16,259 nucleotides of DNA from JBFFXF01 sp041569895 (GCA_041569895.1 JBFFXF010000167.1:1-16259); one strand, 5' to 3'; positions 1-6,626 are shown, counted from the stretch's first letter. A program made the numbers and translations. The notes: generated by a model not told the origin, from the letters alone.

Positions 1-285
1 GAGACGATCGATCTCGGCATCAACGTCGTCCAGGCGTTCCTCTACGCGATGCCGTTCGTGTTCACGATCCTCGGGTTCTGCCTGCTCTCCGGGGTGGCGC
101 TCTATCCCGCGCTGCGCCTGTCGGCGATCTTCCTGGTGATGCTCGGCCTGGGGAAATACATCACCGGGGACTCGTCGACGACCGCGGACGACTTCATCTA
201 CGCGGCGTTCATCCTCATCGCGCTCTACATGACGAGCAGCCGTCGCGACGCGAAGCTCGCGGAGACCACCCTGTCGCTCGACTGA
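1..285 (+). CDS. small membrane protein, 5' partial
   Basis: The reading frame is open from the first base of the window and stops with TGA at 283-285, so the gene probably begins upstream; an internal ATG at 49 would give a 78-residue protein. The visible part holds two hydrophobic stretches, roughly PFVFTILGFCLLSGVALYPA and a later FIYAAFILIALYM, separated by a short polar loop (GDSSTTADDF), and it ends in a charged tail. This fits a small inner-membrane protein with two or more transmembrane helices. I do not recognise the family. Only 12 bases separate it from the downstream ApbE-like gene, so the two are probably co-transcribed, but that gives no firm hint of function. Confidence 0.6.
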   Translation, partial: ETIDLGINVVQAFLYAMPFVFTILGFCLLSGVALYPALRLSAIFLVMLGLGKYITGDSSTTADDFIYAAFILIALYMTSSRRDAKLAETTLSLD

Positions 286-297
286 CGCGAGGCGAGG

Positions 298-1353
298 ATG
301 GCGATGGCTGACGATCGTCCGTCGATGGCCTCGCGCTTCCTGGAGTCGTACTCCGCGCGATCGGCCGGGGGCGACGTCACGGTGCGCCGTCACGAGCGCC
401 TCCTCCTCGCGACGTGGAACGTCCTCCTCCTCGTCGATCGCTCGGGTTCCCCGAAGCGCTCCCGCGAGCTCGACATGGCCGCCGCCGGCGCGTTCGAGCT
501 GATGGAATCGCTCGAGGCGGAGCTCTCGCGGTTCGTGCCCGAGAGCGAGGTCAGCCTGATGAACGCCATCGCCGCCACGCGCCCCGTGCCGGTCTCGGCG
601 ACGCTGGCCGAGCTGCTCGAGGCGTCGAGGCGCGCGTGGGAGGTGACGCGTGGCGCCTTCGATCCCACCGTCGGGCCGCTGATGCAGGCCTGGGGGTTCT
701 GGGGCGGGGGCGCGCGCGTGCCGGACGATGACGAGATCGAGCAGTTGCTCCGCTGTCGCGGCATGGACCTCGTGGAGCTCGACGGGGAGACCGGCCTGGT
801 GTCCTTCGCGCGGCCGGGCGTGTCCTTCGATCCCGGCGCCATCGGCAAGGGGCTGATCGTCGACCGCCTGGTGGCGCATCTGCGCGCGGCGGGCGTGGAG
901 GACGGCGCGGTGCTCAGCGGCCGCTCGACGCTCGTCGTGTGGGGCTCGGCGCCGGACGGCGGGCCGTGGCGCGTCGGTGTCGCCAATCCGCGATCGCCCG
1001 ATGAGCCGCTGCTCGAGCTGCGCGTCGCGCCCGGCGCGGTGTCCACGTCGGCCGCGTACGAGCGGCGGGTGTCGGTCGAGGGCGTCGACTACGGGCACGT
1101 GATCGACCCGCGCACGGGACGGCCCTCGTCGAGATCGCTCGGCGTCACCGTCTGGACGCCGAACTCGATGAGCGGCGACGTCGCCTCGACTGCGCTCTTC
1201 GTCCTCGGTCGCGAGGAGGGCGAGGAGATCCTCGGCGACCTGGCGCCGATCTCGGCGATCTTCCTCGAGGCGGACTCGAGCTCGTGGGGCGGGATCCGGG
1301 CCGTGGAACGGCACGCGGTTGCGGGTGGAACCCCCGGGTTTGAGATAGTATAG
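298..1353 (+). CDS. apbE: ApbE-family FAD:protein FMN transferase
   Basis: This 351-residue protein belongs to the ApbE family, which transfers FMN from FAD to a Thr or Ser of target flavoproteins using Mg2+. Family signatures visible are GAFDPTVGPLM (119-129), DPGAIGKGLIVD (178-189), the PWRVGVANP segment (223-231), an STSAAYERR region (249-257), GHVIDPRTG with its conserved His (267), and GDVASTALFVLG, whose Asp294 is the usual metal ligand. The usual Gly-Gly-Asn/Asp after the GKG helix is replaced by SGRS (207-210), a possible change in the active site. I see no Sec signal or lipobox, unlike many bacterial ApbE lipoproteins, so it may act in the cytoplasm. A GAGG-type ribosome site precedes ATG 298; ATG 304 is an equally well-placed alternative start. 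No obvious flavinylation target (S/T-G-A-T) was noticed in the window. Confidence 0.82.
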   Translation: MAMADDRPSMASRFLESYSARSAGGDVTVRRHERLLLATWNVLLLVDRSGSPKRSRELDMAAAGAFELMESLEAELSRFVPESEVSLMNAIAATRPVPVSATLAELLEASRRAWEVTRGAFDPTVGPLMQAWGFWGGGARVPDDDEIEQLLRCRGMDLVELDGETGLVSFARPGVSFDPGAIGKGLIVDRLVAHLRAAGVEDGAVLSGRSTLVVWGSAPDGGPWRVGVANPRSPDEPLLELRVAPGAVSTSAAYERRVSVEGVDYGHVIDPRTGRPSSRSLGVTVWTPNSMSGDVASTALFVLGREEGEEILGDLAPISAIFLEADSSSWGGIRAVERHAVAGGTPGFEIV

Positions 1354-1369
1354 AAATACAGGGCTCTGC

Positions 1370-1375
1370 TACAAT
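1370..1375 (+). promoter_or_regulatory. candidate -10 element before the Gfo/Idh/MocA gene
   Basis: TACAAT lies 28 bases before the ATG at 1404, inside a short A/T-richer patch (1341-1375) that stands out in GC-rich surroundings. No good -35 sits at 16-18 bp; a TTGAGA at 1340-1345 is 24 bp away, which is too far. The transcript leader would be about 20 bases. This is a weak prediction. Confidence 0.3.
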
Positions 1376-1393
1376 CAGGGCTCTTCGCTGAAC

Positions 1394-1400
1394 AGGAGGA
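1394..1400 (+). promoter_or_regulatory. strong ribosome binding site
   Basis: AGGAGGA ends three bases before ATG 1404 and fixes the start of the Gfo/Idh/MocA gene, so that the Tat motif falls at residues 11-15. Confidence 0.7.
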
Positions 1401-1403
1401 AGC

Positions 1404-2864
1404 ATGGCGTCCAACGGGTCGATCGACGACGTTTCCCGCCGCGAGTTCATCACCGGGGTGGGGCTCACCGGAGCCGGCGTCGCCGCCGGTTTGAGCTACT
1501 TCTTCTCGAAGGACGCCATCCCGAGGCCGGACCGCTCGCCGGTATCCGTCGGCTTCATCGGCGTCGGCGCCCGGGGCGGCGCGCTGCTGCGGGCGCTGCT
1601 GAAGTGCCCCGGATCCGAAGTGCTCGCCATCTGTGACATGCGCGAGTCGAAGCGCAAGGAGGCGGAGGGCAACATCAAGCGGCACGCTGCCGCGGCCGGC
1701 AAGCCCGAGCCGAAGGTCTTCCTCACCGACGATTACCGCCAGCTCCTCAAGAAGGGCGGCGTGAACGCCGTGGTCATCGCGACGCCGCACTACCTGCACG
1801 GGCCGATGGCGATGGACGCGCTCGAGGCCGGGATGCACGTCTATTGCGAGAAGGCGATGGCGTACACCATCGGCGAGTGCCGTGACCTCTATCGCATGGT
1901 CAAGGAGCGCCCGAACCAGGTCTTCCAGGTCGGCCACCAGCGGCACTACTCGAAGATGTACCGCAAGGTCCGGGAGCTCGTCCGGGGCGGCCGCATCGGC
2001 AACGTCACCGCGGCGCGGGCCCAGTGGAACCGAAACGACGAGATCCGCCGGCCGACCGCGGACCCGGAGCTCGACCGCCTGGTCAACTGGCGGCTCTACA
2101 GCGAGTACTCCGGCGGGCTGATGAGCGAGTTCGCCAGCCACCAGCTCGACGTCGTCAACATGCTGCTCGGGACGCATCCGACGGCCGTCTGCGGCTTCGG
2201 CGGCCAGGACTATCCGCGCTACAAGGACGATCGCGACACCACCGACAACGTCCACGTCGTCTTCGACTACCTCGCCGACTGGAAGGAGGACGTCTGGGAC
2301 GAGGAGGAGCAGCGGTGGAAGTTCGTCGCCACCGGCAAGAAGTTCCCGGTGCGCTTCGACTACATGTCGATCATGACCAACTCGCTGGTGGGCCCGTCAG
2401 AGCTGATCTTCGGCGACGAGGGCACCATCGAGGTGACCCTCGGCGGCGGCAGCTTCTGGAAGGAGGCCAAGGTCCTGCGCCACCCGAAGAAGATTGCGCA
2501 GGGCACGGATCCGACCCAGACGCTGCAGAAGGAGATCCTCCTCACCGGCTCGACGGTGACCGCCGTCGAGCGCGGCCTGCCGCCTCCCGATGCGGAGATC
2601 GAGGTGCCGAAGGACCGCACCGACTGGACCGAGTACGTCGGCACGCTTCCGGGCGAGCACTCGCCGCAGGAGACGCTGCTGGCGCTCGACAGCTTCCTCG
2701 ACTGCATCCGCCACAGCAACGATCCCGAGTACCTCGAGAAGCACCTGCGCGCGGACGTCACCTATGGCGTCTGGGGCGCGGCGCCGACGATCATGGCGAA
2801 CATCGCCATGCGCGAGCGGCGGACGGTGTACTGGGACGAGTTCTTCGACGGGCAGGTGGGGTAG
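1404..2864 (+). CDS. Tat-exported Gfo/Idh/MocA family oxidoreductase
   Basis: This 486-residue NAD(P)-dependent dehydrogenase is of the Gfo/Idh/MocA family, whose members oxidise or rearrange sugars, inositols and glycosidic bonds. It starts with a twin-arginine signal, SRREF at 11-15 followed by a Gly/Ala-rich hydrophobic stretch to about 34, so it is probably exported folded with its cofactor, like glucose-fructose oxidoreductase. The Rossmann motif GVGARG is at 53-58 and the cofactor/catalytic EK pair is at 149-150 (CEKAMA). The C-terminal domain has SGGLMSEFASHQLDV (236-250), in which His246 is the usual catalytic-site position. Very large paralogue sets of such Tat dehydrogenases are typical of Planctomycetota. 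The substrate cannot be told from sequence. It follows the ApbE gene by 50 bases with its own strong ribosome site. Confidence 0.88.
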   Translation: MASNGSIDDVSRREFITGVGLTGAGVAAGLSYFFSKDAIPRPDRSPVSVGFIGVGARGGALLRALLKCPGSEVLAICDMRESKRKEAEGNIKRHAAAAGKPEPKVFLTDDYRQLLKKGGVNAVVIATPHYLHGPMAMDALEAGMHVYCEKAMAYTIGECRDLYRMVKERPNQVFQVGHQRHYSKMYRKVRELVRGGRIGNVTAARAQWNRNDEIRRPTADPELDRLVNWRLYSEYSGGLMSEFASHQLDVVNMLLGTHPTAVCGFGGQDYPRYKDDRDTTDNVHVVFDYLADWKEDVWDEEEQRWKFVATGKKFPVRFDYMSIMTNSLVGPSELIFGDEGTIEVTLGGGSFWKEAKVLRHPKKIAQGTDPTQTLQKEILLTGSTVTAVERGLPPPDAEIEVPKDRTDWTEYVGTLPGEHSPQETLLALDSFLDCIRHSNDPEYLEKHLRADVTYGVWGAAPTIMANIAMRERRTVYWDEFFDGQVG

Positions 2865-2884
2865 TACGTTCTTCCCTTCAAGAC

Positions 2885-2982
2885 GACGGTCACGGTCACG
2901 GTCACGGTCACGGACCACGGTCCACGGTCCACGGTCACGGTCCACGGTCACGCTCCACGCTCACAGACCACAGTCACGGACC
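2885..2982 (+). repeat. short-unit tandem repeat array 1 (CACGGT / CCACGGT)
   Basis: About 15 head-to-tail units of 6 or 7 bp run through this stretch. The array starts as CACGGT hexamers (2891-2908, then one CACGGA), changes to mixed CCACGGT heptamers and hexamers (2915-2948), and decays at its right end into variants such as CACGCT, CACAGA and CCACAGT. It lies between the converging 3' ends of the Gfo/Idh/MocA gene and the thioredoxin-fold gene. Apart from this array the gap (2865-3019) shows nothing recognisable. A second array of the same units lies at 13559-13628. Confidence 0.9.
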
Positions 2983-3019
2983 AGGCCGACTTGGTGCGCG
3001 TGGCGAGAATCGCCTCGCG

Positions 3020-4303
3020 TCACTCGATCGGATCGTCACCGCTCTTCTTCTCCGGCGCGGGCACGGGCGGCTCGGTCGGTAAGTCGGGAAGCTTCTTCCG
3101 TATTTTCTCCGCCGCCTTCTCGGCGGCGTCCTTCACCTTCTCGGCCGGCTTCTCGATGGCGTCCTTCGCCTTCTCGGCCGGCTTCTCGATCGCCTCCTTC
3201 ACCTTCTCGGCCGGCTTCGCCGGCTCCGCGCTGTCGGGTTTCGCCGCCTCCTCCGGCTTCTGCGGCTCGGGCTGGCTCGCCGGCTGCGGCTTCTGCGGCT
3301 CGGGCTTCGGCTGAGGCTCCGGTTGCGGCTCGCGCTTGACGAGCTCCTCGTACGCGAGGCGGAAGAACTTGCTCATGAAGCGCTCGTGAAGCAGCCCCTC
3401 CTGGCGCAGCACGAGGCGTCCCTCGTGGTCGAGGAAGAGAAAGGTGGGGAAGATCGGGATCGACAGCGGCTCGATGTACCGCCGCGTGACGATGACGGAC
3501 GGCACCTTGATCTCGTGCGTGTCGATGTAGCGCGCGGTCAGCTGGCGGCGGAACTCGTCGTCCTCGAAGGCCTGATAGAAGAGGATCACCGTCGGCACCG
3601 AGTCGCCGTACTCCGCCGAGAGCTCCTCGAGCACCGGGAGCGCCTTGAGGAATCCGTCGTGGTAAATGCGCGTCACCGCGAGCATCGCGGGACGCCCCTC
3701 GAGCTTCGCCGCGAGCGCGCTGTCGCCCGTGATCGCCTCCGGAAGCGGGAAGATCCCGCCGTCCTGGGCGGCGTCGAAGAAGCCCTTCTCGAGCCGCTTC
3801 GAGAACTCCTCCCGCTCGGCCTCCTCGAAGGCGGCGCCGAGCTTCTCGACACGGGCGACGAACTCCGGTGAGCTCCGGATGTCGTCGCGGATCAGCGCCG
3901 CGTACTGGAAGGTGAAGGGGTTCTTCCAGCCGTTCTCGATCGCCCGGTCGAAGTACTCGAGGCAGCGCTTCTTCGGCTCGTCCTCCTGCGCCCCGGGATC
4001 CTTGCTCTTGTTGCCCTCGAGGACGGCGCGCGCCCAGCAGGCGAAGGCGAGCAGGTCCTTGTTGAGCGGGTGCTTCTCGCCGTCGGTGATCGCCTTCTCG
4101 ACCAGCGCGGCGGCGCGCTCCATGCGGGAGTTCTGCAGCAGCCGGCGGATGTTGTTCTTGATCCGCTCCTTGGCCGCCACCTTCATCGGCGGGGTCTCCT
4201 TCGACTTGGCGGCGCCGGATGCGGCGTCCTGGGACGTGACCGCGCCCGGAAAGAGGATCGAGCCGAGAAGCCAGATGAGCGCGACGGTGAGCTGGCGCGA
4301 CAT
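3020..4303 (-). CDS. secreted thioredoxin-fold protein with TPR-like N-terminus and 11-residue repeat tail
   Basis: The protein has 427 residues. A Sec signal peptide (about 1-25, hydrophobic core VALIWLLGSILF) is followed by a helical, TPR-like region (about 45-170) and a thioredoxin-like domain (about 204-320). The fold is suggested by the strand VPTVILFYQAF, the cis-proline segment IPIFPTFLFLD (282-292) and EGRLVLRQEG. No CXXC occurs, so it is unlikely to be a redox enzyme. The tail has a Pro/Glu/Gln/Lys-rich linker (325-365), then nearly exact 11-residue repeats (EKVKEAIEKPA, EKAKDAIEKPA, EKVKDAAEKAA; 366-400) that should form a highly charged helix. The start at 4303 is chosen because a GGAAGGA-type ribosome site and the signal peptide follow from it; a longer frame to 4465 would bury the signal. 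It is divergent from the PII gene. Function unknown; likely periplasmic. Confidence 0.72.
   Translation of the reverse strand: MSRQLTVALIWLLGSILFPGAVTSQDAASGAAKSKETPPMKVAAKERIKNNIRRLLQNSRMERAAALVEKAITDGEKHPLNKDLLAFACWARAVLEGNKSKDPGAQEDEPKKRCLEYFDRAIENGWKNPFTFQYAALIRDDIRSSPEFVARVEKLGAAFEEAEREEFSKRLEKGFFDAAQDGGIFPLPEAITGDSALAAKLEGRPAMLAVTRIYHDGFLKALPVLEELSAEYGDSVPTVILFYQAFEDDEFRRQLTARYIDTHEIKVPSVIVTRRYIEPLSIPIFPTFLFLDHEGRLVLRQEGLLHERFMSKFFRLAYEELVKREPQPEPQPKPEPQKPQPASQPEPQKPEEAAKPDSAEPAKPAEKVKEAIEKPAEKAKDAIEKPAEKVKDAAEKAAEKIRKKLPDLPTEPPVPAPEKKSGDDPIE
3110..3230 (-). repeat. 33-bp in-frame repeats encoding the EKxKxAxEKPA tail
   Basis: On the plus strand the block TTCTCGGCCGGCTTC recurs about every 33 bp (three clear copies plus flanking degenerate ones). 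It encodes the 11-residue repeats of the thioredoxin-fold protein on the minus strand. Because the unit is a multiple of three, copy-number change would keep the frame. Confidence 0.75.
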
Positions 4304-4385
4304 GGTGTCCTTCCCTCGTGTCCTGAATAACGCGAAGATGTCGTGCCGCTGGCCGCTGACCTCGCATGGCCGGCGAGCGGCACCG

Positions 4386-4401
4386 CCGCCGTTCTCGGCG
4401 G
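4386..4401 (-). other. small GC hairpin in the leader of the thioredoxin-fold gene
   Basis: CCGCCG-TTCT-CGGCGG forms a perfect 6-bp stem with a 4-base loop. It would sit near the 5' end of the transcript from the TATAAT promoter at 4412-4417, about 80 bases before the start codon. Its role is unknown and it could be coincidental in GC-rich DNA. Confidence 0.35.
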
Positions 4402-4411
4402 GGAACGCTTG

Positions 4412-4440
4412 ATTATACCGGTTCGGCCGCGCGGCTCCAG
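4412..4440 (-). promoter_or_regulatory. predicted sigma-70 promoter for the thioredoxin-fold gene
   Basis: Reading the minus strand, a perfect TATAAT lies at 4417-4412 with CTGGAG 17 bp upstream as a weak -35 (4440-4435). An exact TATAAT is notable in such GC-rich sequence. Transcription would start near 4405, leaving a leader of about 100 bases before the ATG at 4303. Confidence 0.55.
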
Positions 4441-4459
4441 CCCCGGGCGGGGCCTCACG

Positions 4460-4474
4460 GCACACGACGGGTGC
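4460..4474 (+). promoter_or_regulatory. NtrC-type enhancer site, distal
   Basis: GCAC-N7-GTGC matches the core and spacing of the classical NtrC site (as in glnA upstream elements). Its centre (4467) is about 200 bp upstream of the predicted sigma-54 start and 40 bp from the second site, a normal arrangement for paired NtrC dimers. Confidence 0.5.
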
Positions 4475-4497
4475 GGTCTCCGCTGATGGCCGGTGCA

Positions 4498-4516
4498 GCG
4501 CACCTTCTTTGTGCGC
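4498..4516 (+). promoter_or_regulatory. NtrC-type enhancer site, proximal
   Basis: GCGCAC-N7-GTGCGC is a perfect 6-bp-arm palindrome with the NtrC core spacing GCAC-N7-GTGC (4500-4514). Its centre (4507) lies about 158 bp upstream of the predicted start near 4665, a usual enhancer distance. It lies between the two divergent genes, but the sigma-54 promoter points to the PII gene as the target. Confidence 0.55.
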
Positions 4517-4637
4517 GTCGTCGCGCTCGAGCGAGCTCGCACGTACTCCCGCCCCAGGTCCGAAACCGTTCCCCTCGGCGCGCTTTGCGACGCGCGCCCC
4601 CGGTGTCGGGACAGCGGCCGGTGTGTCGCCGGAACGG

Positions 4638-4654
4638 TTGGCCCTCTTCTTGCA
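4638..4654 (+). promoter_or_regulatory. sigma-54 promoter of the PII-amt operon
   Basis: TTGGCCCTCTTCTTGCA has the -24 GG (4640-4641) and -12 GC (4652-4653) at exactly the required 10-base separation, with the flanking TTGGC and TTGCA matching the sigma-54 (RpoN) consensus. The predicted start is near 4665, giving a leader of about 107 bases to the PII ATG. The placement before PII and amt, classic nitrogen-limitation genes, supports the call. Confidence 0.7.
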
Positions 4655-4666
4655 CCGACGGCGTGC
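4652..4666 (+). promoter_or_regulatory. third GCAC-N7-GTGC palindrome overlapping the -12 element and start
   Basis: GCAC-CGACGGC-GTGC has the same core spacing as the two upstream sites but shares its left arm with the -12 TTGCAC of the sigma-54 promoter. It could be a low-affinity regulator site that limits transcription, or simply a coincidence with the promoter bases. Confidence 0.3.
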
Positions 4667-4751
4667 GCCGGCGCGCCCCGTCCGCCGCCGGACAGCAAGG
4701 CCGCAGCAGTCCGCGGCGCGCGTCAGCGCTTTCCCGAAAACAGATCAGAAC

Positions 4752-4760
4752 GGAGGAGGT
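4752..4760 (+). promoter_or_regulatory. ribosome binding site of the PII gene
   Basis: GGAGGAGGT lies 11 bases before ATG 4772 and fixes that start over the in-frame upstream ATG at 4493. Confidence 0.6.
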
Positions 4761-4771
4761 CGGCAGAGTTC

Positions 4772-5119
4772 ATGAAACTGATCATCGCCATCATTCAGCC
4801 CGCGCGTCTCGAGTCCCTCAAGACGGAGCTCGGGAAGGAGGGCATCCGCGGGCTCACGGTGACCGACGTCCAGGGCGCCGGCCGCCAGAAGGGGCACACG
4901 GAGATCTACCGCGGCCACGAGTACCAGGTGAGTCTCGTGACAAAGGTCAAGATCGAGGTCGCCGTCGAGGACTCTCAGATCGACACGTGCGTCGACGCCA
5001 TCACGCGGGCGGCGCGCACCGGCCAGGAGGGCCGGATCGGCGACGGCAAGATCTTCATCGTCCCGATCGAGGAGGTCGTCCGGATTCGCACCGGCGAGGT
5101 CGGCGCCGCCGCGATCTGA
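4772..5119 (+). CDS. glnK: PII nitrogen regulatory protein (GlnB/GlnK)
   Basis: This is a 115-residue trimeric PII signal protein that senses ATP/ADP and 2-oxoglutarate and controls the ammonium channel and nitrogen enzymes. It aligns without gaps to E. coli GlnB through the T-loop: GRQKGHTEIYRGHEY (37-51) keeps Tyr46 and Tyr51, the latter the uridylylation site in proteobacteria. Gln39 and Lys40 and the C-terminal IRTGE motif are also present. The B-loop reads ARTGQEGRIGDGKIF, three residues longer than the E. coli TGKIGDGKIF, which accounts for the extra length over 112. The amt gene follows 64 bases later, so the GlnK role (docking on the transporter) is likely. The symbol glnK is assigned from this linkage; glnB cannot be excluded by sequence. 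Expression is probably sigma-54/NtrC-type dependent. Confidence 0.93.
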   Translation: MKLIIAIIQPARLESLKTELGKEGIRGLTVTDVQGAGRQKGHTEIYRGHEYQVSLVTKVKIEVAVEDSQIDTCVDAITRAARTGQEGRIGDGKIFIVPIEEVVRIRTGEVGAAAI

Positions 5120-5183
5120 GCCAGCCAGTCAGCACACCGAAACAGGAACCGGATCCGTTTCTCGAAAGGAGGTCCACACAGCG

Positions 5184-6626
5184 ATGCGCAGGCGTTTCCT
5201 TCCGAATCCGCTCATTGTTCTCCTTGCCGTCACGGCATGCGGCGTCGCGGGCGCCCAGGAAACCGCTCCGATGACGGCGCTCGATGACAGCAACATCCTC
5301 TGGACGTGCCTCGCCGCGTTCCTCGTCTTCTTCATGCAGGCGGGATTCGCGTTCGTCGAGGGCGGCTTCACGCGAGCCAAGAACCTCTCGAACATCCTGA
5401 TGAAGAACCTGATGGACTTCTCCATCGGTTCGCTGGTCTTCTGGGCAATCGGCTTCGGGTTGATGTTCGGAATCGGCACCGGCATCTTCGGGATGAACTC
5501 GTTCTTCTTCGATCCGTCGGCCCAGACCGCCGATGGCACGACGCTCGCCGCGGCGGCGGGCCAGTCGGTGAACTTCGGCTGGGCGTTCCTGATCTTCCAG
5601 ACCGTGTTCGCTGCCACGGCCGCGACCATCGTCTCGGGCGCCATGGCGGAGCGCACGAAGTTCATCGGCTACCTCTTCTACTCGGTGCTGATCACCGCGA
5701 TCGTGTACCCGATCTTCGGGCACTGGGCGTGGGGCAGCCTCTTCAACGGCGACCAGTCTCAGGGATTCCTCGAGCGCATGGGATTCGCCGATTTCGCCGG
5801 CTCGACGGTGGTGCACTCGATCGGCGCGTGGTGCGCGCTCGCCGGCGCCATCGTCATCGGCCCCCGTCTCGGCAAGTACGGCAAGGACGGCAAGCCGCGG
5901 GCGATCCCGGGTCACAACATGGCGATGGGCGCCCTCGGCGTCTTCATCCTCTGGCTCGGATGGTTCGGCTTCAACCCCGGGAGCACGACGGCCGTGGGCG
6001 GCGGTGACCTGGCGAAGATCGCCGTCAACACCAACCTCGCCGCGGCGGCGGGTGCGGTCGCCGCGATGGCGATGTCCTGGATGCTCTTCAAGAAGCCGGA
6101 CATCTCGATGTCCCTCAACGGCGCGCTGGCGGGGCTCGTCGCCATCACCGCCGGGTGTGACGCGATGACGGCTGGCTGGTCCGCGGTCACCGGACTGATC
6201 GCGGGCGCCGTCGTCGTCGGCTCCGTGCTCATGTTCGAGAAGGTCCGCGTCGACGACCCCGTCGGCGCCATCTCGGTGCACGGCGTCTGCGGCGCGTGGG
6301 GCACCATCGCGATCGGCTTCTTCGCGACCGAGAGCGGACTCCTCTTCGGATACGGTCCCGGTCAGCTCGTGACGCAGTTGATCGGCGTCGGCATCGCCTT
6401 CGCGTGGGCGTTCCCGATGTCGCTCGGGATCTTCTACCTGATCAAGGTCACCGTCGGCCTGCGCGTCTCGCCGGAAGAGGAGGTCGCCGGGCTCGACATC
6501 TCCGAGCACGGCCTGCCGGCGTACCACGGGTTCATCCTCGAGTCGGGCCGCGGCGTCGCGACCGAGCCGGTCCCCGAGGCGGTGCTGGTTCCCGCGTCGT
6601 CGACGGCGCCCGATCCGGCGGTGTGA
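5184..6626 (+). CDS. amtB: Amt-family ammonium transporter
   Basis: This 480-residue inner-membrane ammonium channel of the Amt/Mep/Rh family should form a trimer regulated by PII. A cleavable signal peptide (about 1-24, ending in AGA) precedes eleven hydrophobic segments. Hallmarks are FMQAGFAFVEGGF (50-62), FGHWAWG (178-184), DFAGSTVVH with Asp203 and the first twin histidine His211, HNMAMGALGVFILWLGWFGFN (244-264), and SVHGVCGAWG with the second twin histidine His366. The cytoplasmic tail contains EEEVAGLDISEHG (431-443), the segment that transmits PII binding in AmtB. It then extends about 35 residues further with an Ala/Pro/Val-rich end of unknown role. AAAGGAGGT (5165-5173) is a strong ribosome site. 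The stop abuts the stop of the convergent sulfatase gene, so no terminator separates them. Confidence 0.95.
   Translation: MRRRFLPNPLIVLLAVTACGVAGAQETAPMTALDDSNILWTCLAAFLVFFMQAGFAFVEGGFTRAKNLSNILMKNLMDFSIGSLVFWAIGFGLMFGIGTGIFGMNSFFFDPSAQTADGTTLAAAAGQSVNFGWAFLIFQTVFAATAATIVSGAMAERTKFIGYLFYSVLITAIVYPIFGHWAWGSLFNGDQSQGFLERMGFADFAGSTVVHSIGAWCALAGAIVIGPRLGKYGKDGKPRAIPGHNMAMGALGVFILWLGWFGFNPGSTTAVGGGDLAKIAVNTNLAAAAGAVAAMAMSWMLFKKPDISMSLNGALAGLVAITAGCDAMTAGWSAVTGLIAGAVVVGSVLMFEKVRVDDPVGAISVHGVCGAWGTIAIGFFATESGLLFGYGPGQLVTQLIGVGIAFAWAFPMSLGIFYLIKVTVGLRVSPEEEVAGLDISEHGLPAYHGFILESGRGVATEPVPEAVLVPASSTAPDPAV

Larger units (their letters stand above)
4304..4771. other. 468-bp divergent regulatory region
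   Basis: This is the only stretch of more than 300 bases without a gene. It separates the thioredoxin-fold gene (-) from the PII gene (+). Open frames cross it on both strands but look like GC-rich shadow frames. I see a minus-strand TATAAT promoter, a CCGCCG/CGGCGG hairpin in the corresponding leader, three GCAC-N7-GTGC palindromes and a sigma-54-type promoter. Nothing else is recognised. Confidence 0.7.

Noticed and set aside
1089..2255. 388-residue minus-strand open frame spanning the ApbE-like end and the Gfo/Idh/MocA gene
   Set aside because: Crosses two well-supported genes and their gap; composition is typical of a shadow frame.
2885..2982. CRISPR-like array
   Set aside because: Units of 6-7 bp are contiguous with no spacers and no cas genes nearby, so it is a microsatellite-like repeat.
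4493..4771. N-terminal extension of the PII protein from ATG 4493
   Set aside because: It would overlap the sigma-54 promoter and NtrC-like site; canonical PII begins at ATG 4772 after a strong ribosome site.
5055..6527. 490-residue open frame on the minus strand opposite amt
   Set aside because: Extremely rich in Arg, Asp, Glu and His with no recognisable domain; it is the antisense shadow of the high-GC amt gene, which is certain.
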